A model generated the notes under the pieces. That model was not told the origin of the DNA, ran no database searches, and saw only the letters and a program-made list of their open reading frames with translations. Positions 7,145-9,819 of a stretch of 9,819 bases of DNA are shown here, piece after piece (the first letter of the stretch is position 1; each line of letters begins with the position of its first letter). The stretch comes from Clostridiaceae bacterium (GTDB lineage: Bacteria; Bacillota; Clostridia; Saccharofermentanales; DTU023): assembly GCA_012728535.1 (NCBI GenBank), contig JAAYEX010000121.1, positions 1 to 9,819 on the forward strand. The letters run 5' to 3'. The position numbers were made by a program, and so were the translations under genes.

Positions 7145-7429
7145 ATGATTCGAGTAGATATACAACTTCTAGCCCACAAGAAGGGAATGGGAAGCACACG
7201 TAACGGCCGCGATTCTAAAGCAAAACGTTTAGGAGCAAAGCTTAGTGATGGTCAGACTTGTCTGGCAGGAAATATTATTTATCGTCAGCGCGGCACCAAG
7301 ATCCATCCGGGACACAATGTCGGCATTGGCAAAGATGACACTTTGTATGCTTTAGTTGATGGTGTTGTGCGCTTCGAGCGCCTGGGACGTAAAAAGACCA
7401 AGGCGAGCGTTTATCCTGTCGAACAATAA
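7145..7429 (+). CDS. rpmA: 50S ribosomal protein L27 with N-terminal extension for Prp cleavage
   Basis: The 94-residue L27 has the typical core: [14 protein letters not shown] (11-24), KRLG (27-30), [11 protein letters not shown] (46-56) and [12 protein letters not shown] (62-73). The mature N-terminus of L27 reaches toward the peptidyl-transferase centre. The first nine residues, MIRVDIQLL, precede Ala10 exactly where S. aureus L27 has MLKLNLQFF before the Prp cut, so this is a precursor expected to be cut between Leu9 and Ala10. The ATG at 7145 has GGAGG (7132-7136) 8 bases upstream. A GTG at 7118 in frame would place the ribosome binding site inside the coding region and is not used. The gap to prp (7079-7144) holds no clear signal other than the ribosome binding site. 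Confidence 0.97.
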   Translation: MIRVDIQLLAHKKGMGSTRNGRDSKAKRLGAKLSDGQTCLAGNIIYRQRGTKIHPGHNVGIGKDDTLYALVDGVVRFERLGRKKTKASVYPVEQ

Positions 7430-7434
7430 GCTTT

Positions 7435-7460
7435 AATTAAGTATTACTTAATACTTAATT
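7435..7460. repeat. Perfect 12-bp inverted repeat immediately before obg
   Basis: AATTAAGTATTA (7435-7446) is followed by CT and then its exact reverse complement TAATACTTAATT (7449-7460). It fills most of the 36-base gap between the rpmA stop and the obg ATG, ending 5 bases before the ATG. As RNA it can form an 11-bp A/U-rich hairpin with a 4-base loop; as DNA it is a near-continuous palindrome that a dimeric regulator could bind. There is no GC core or T-run for a terminator. Role unknown. Confidence 0.8.
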
Positions 7461-7462
7461 GA

Positions 7463-9401
<1,939 letters not shown>

Positions 9402-9412
9402 CATTATTTCGC

Positions 9413-9440
9413 TTGACAAACTCTATCTGCATGTTATATT
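9413..9440 (+). promoter_or_regulatory. Promoter of groES (sigma-A type with extended -10)
   Basis: TTGACA (9413-9418) and TATATT (9435-9440) are 16 bases apart, with TGT (9432-9434) just before the -10 giving an extended -10 element. Transcription should begin near 9447, immediately before the CIRCE operator, which is where a bound repressor would block it. Confidence 0.87.
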
Positions 9441-9450
9441 GATTAATGGA

Positions 9451-9477
9451 TTAGCACTCTGACGCTTCGAGTGCTAA
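9451..9477 (+). promoter_or_regulatory. CIRCE operator, HrcA-binding site
   Basis: TTAGCACTC (9451-9459), nine bases, then GAGTGCTAA (9469-9477): the exact consensus of the CIRCE inverted repeat, with no mismatch. HrcA represses groES-groEL and dnaK operons through this element and releases it on heat shock. It lies at or just after the predicted start site and 57 bases before the groES ATG. Confidence 0.98.

Positions 9478-9819
<342 letters not shown>

Overview
The window looks like a piece of chromosome from a low-GC Gram-positive bacterium, most likely a member of the Clostridia (inference). Three things point there. Ribosomal protein L27 carries an N-terminal extension, and the processing protease Prp is encoded between rplU and rpmA, an arrangement typical of Firmicutes. 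groES has a perfect CIRCE operator. The MurC-like ligase has the 'EACE' form of an acidic motif that I associate with clostridial MurC. I cannot name a genus from the sequence.

Layout: (1) 2-1828, + strand, the 3' part of ftsH, whose N-terminus lies outside the window. (2) 1924-2553, + strand, a small Thr/Glu-rich lipoprotein of unknown function. (3) 2602-2639, a symmetrical terminator between convergent genes. (4) 2659-4467 and 4564-6123, both on the - strand: a long-chain acyl-CoA synthetase-like AMP-binding enzyme, and upstream of it a divergent MurC-type Mur ligase. (5) 6184-6425, a divergent intergenic region holding a near-consensus promoter and a structured leader for rplU. (6) 6426-9401, + strand, the cluster rplU - prp - rpmA - obg - cvpA-like, tightly spaced and probably one transcript. 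(7) 9413-9819, + strand, a housekeeping promoter, a CIRCE operator and complete groES, which ends at the last base of the window; groL would be expected just downstream.

How the genes fit together: the rplU cluster makes two 50S ribosomal proteins (L21, L27), the cysteine protease that trims L27 (Prp) and the ribosome-assembly GTPase Obg, so it is a large-subunit biogenesis operon, with a CvpA-family membrane protein added at the end. FtsH and GroES are protein quality-control components on either side. The minus-strand pair concerns the cell envelope (a peptidoglycan precursor ligase and fatty-acid activation).

This is mostly conserved core genome. I found no mobile element, CRISPR array, tRNA or rRNA and no convincing new system. 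The observations most worth a second look are the MurC-like ligase whose signature motifs resemble those of other Mur ligases, the diverged Prp cleavage site in L27, and a perfect 12-bp inverted repeat in place of a ribosome binding site before obg.
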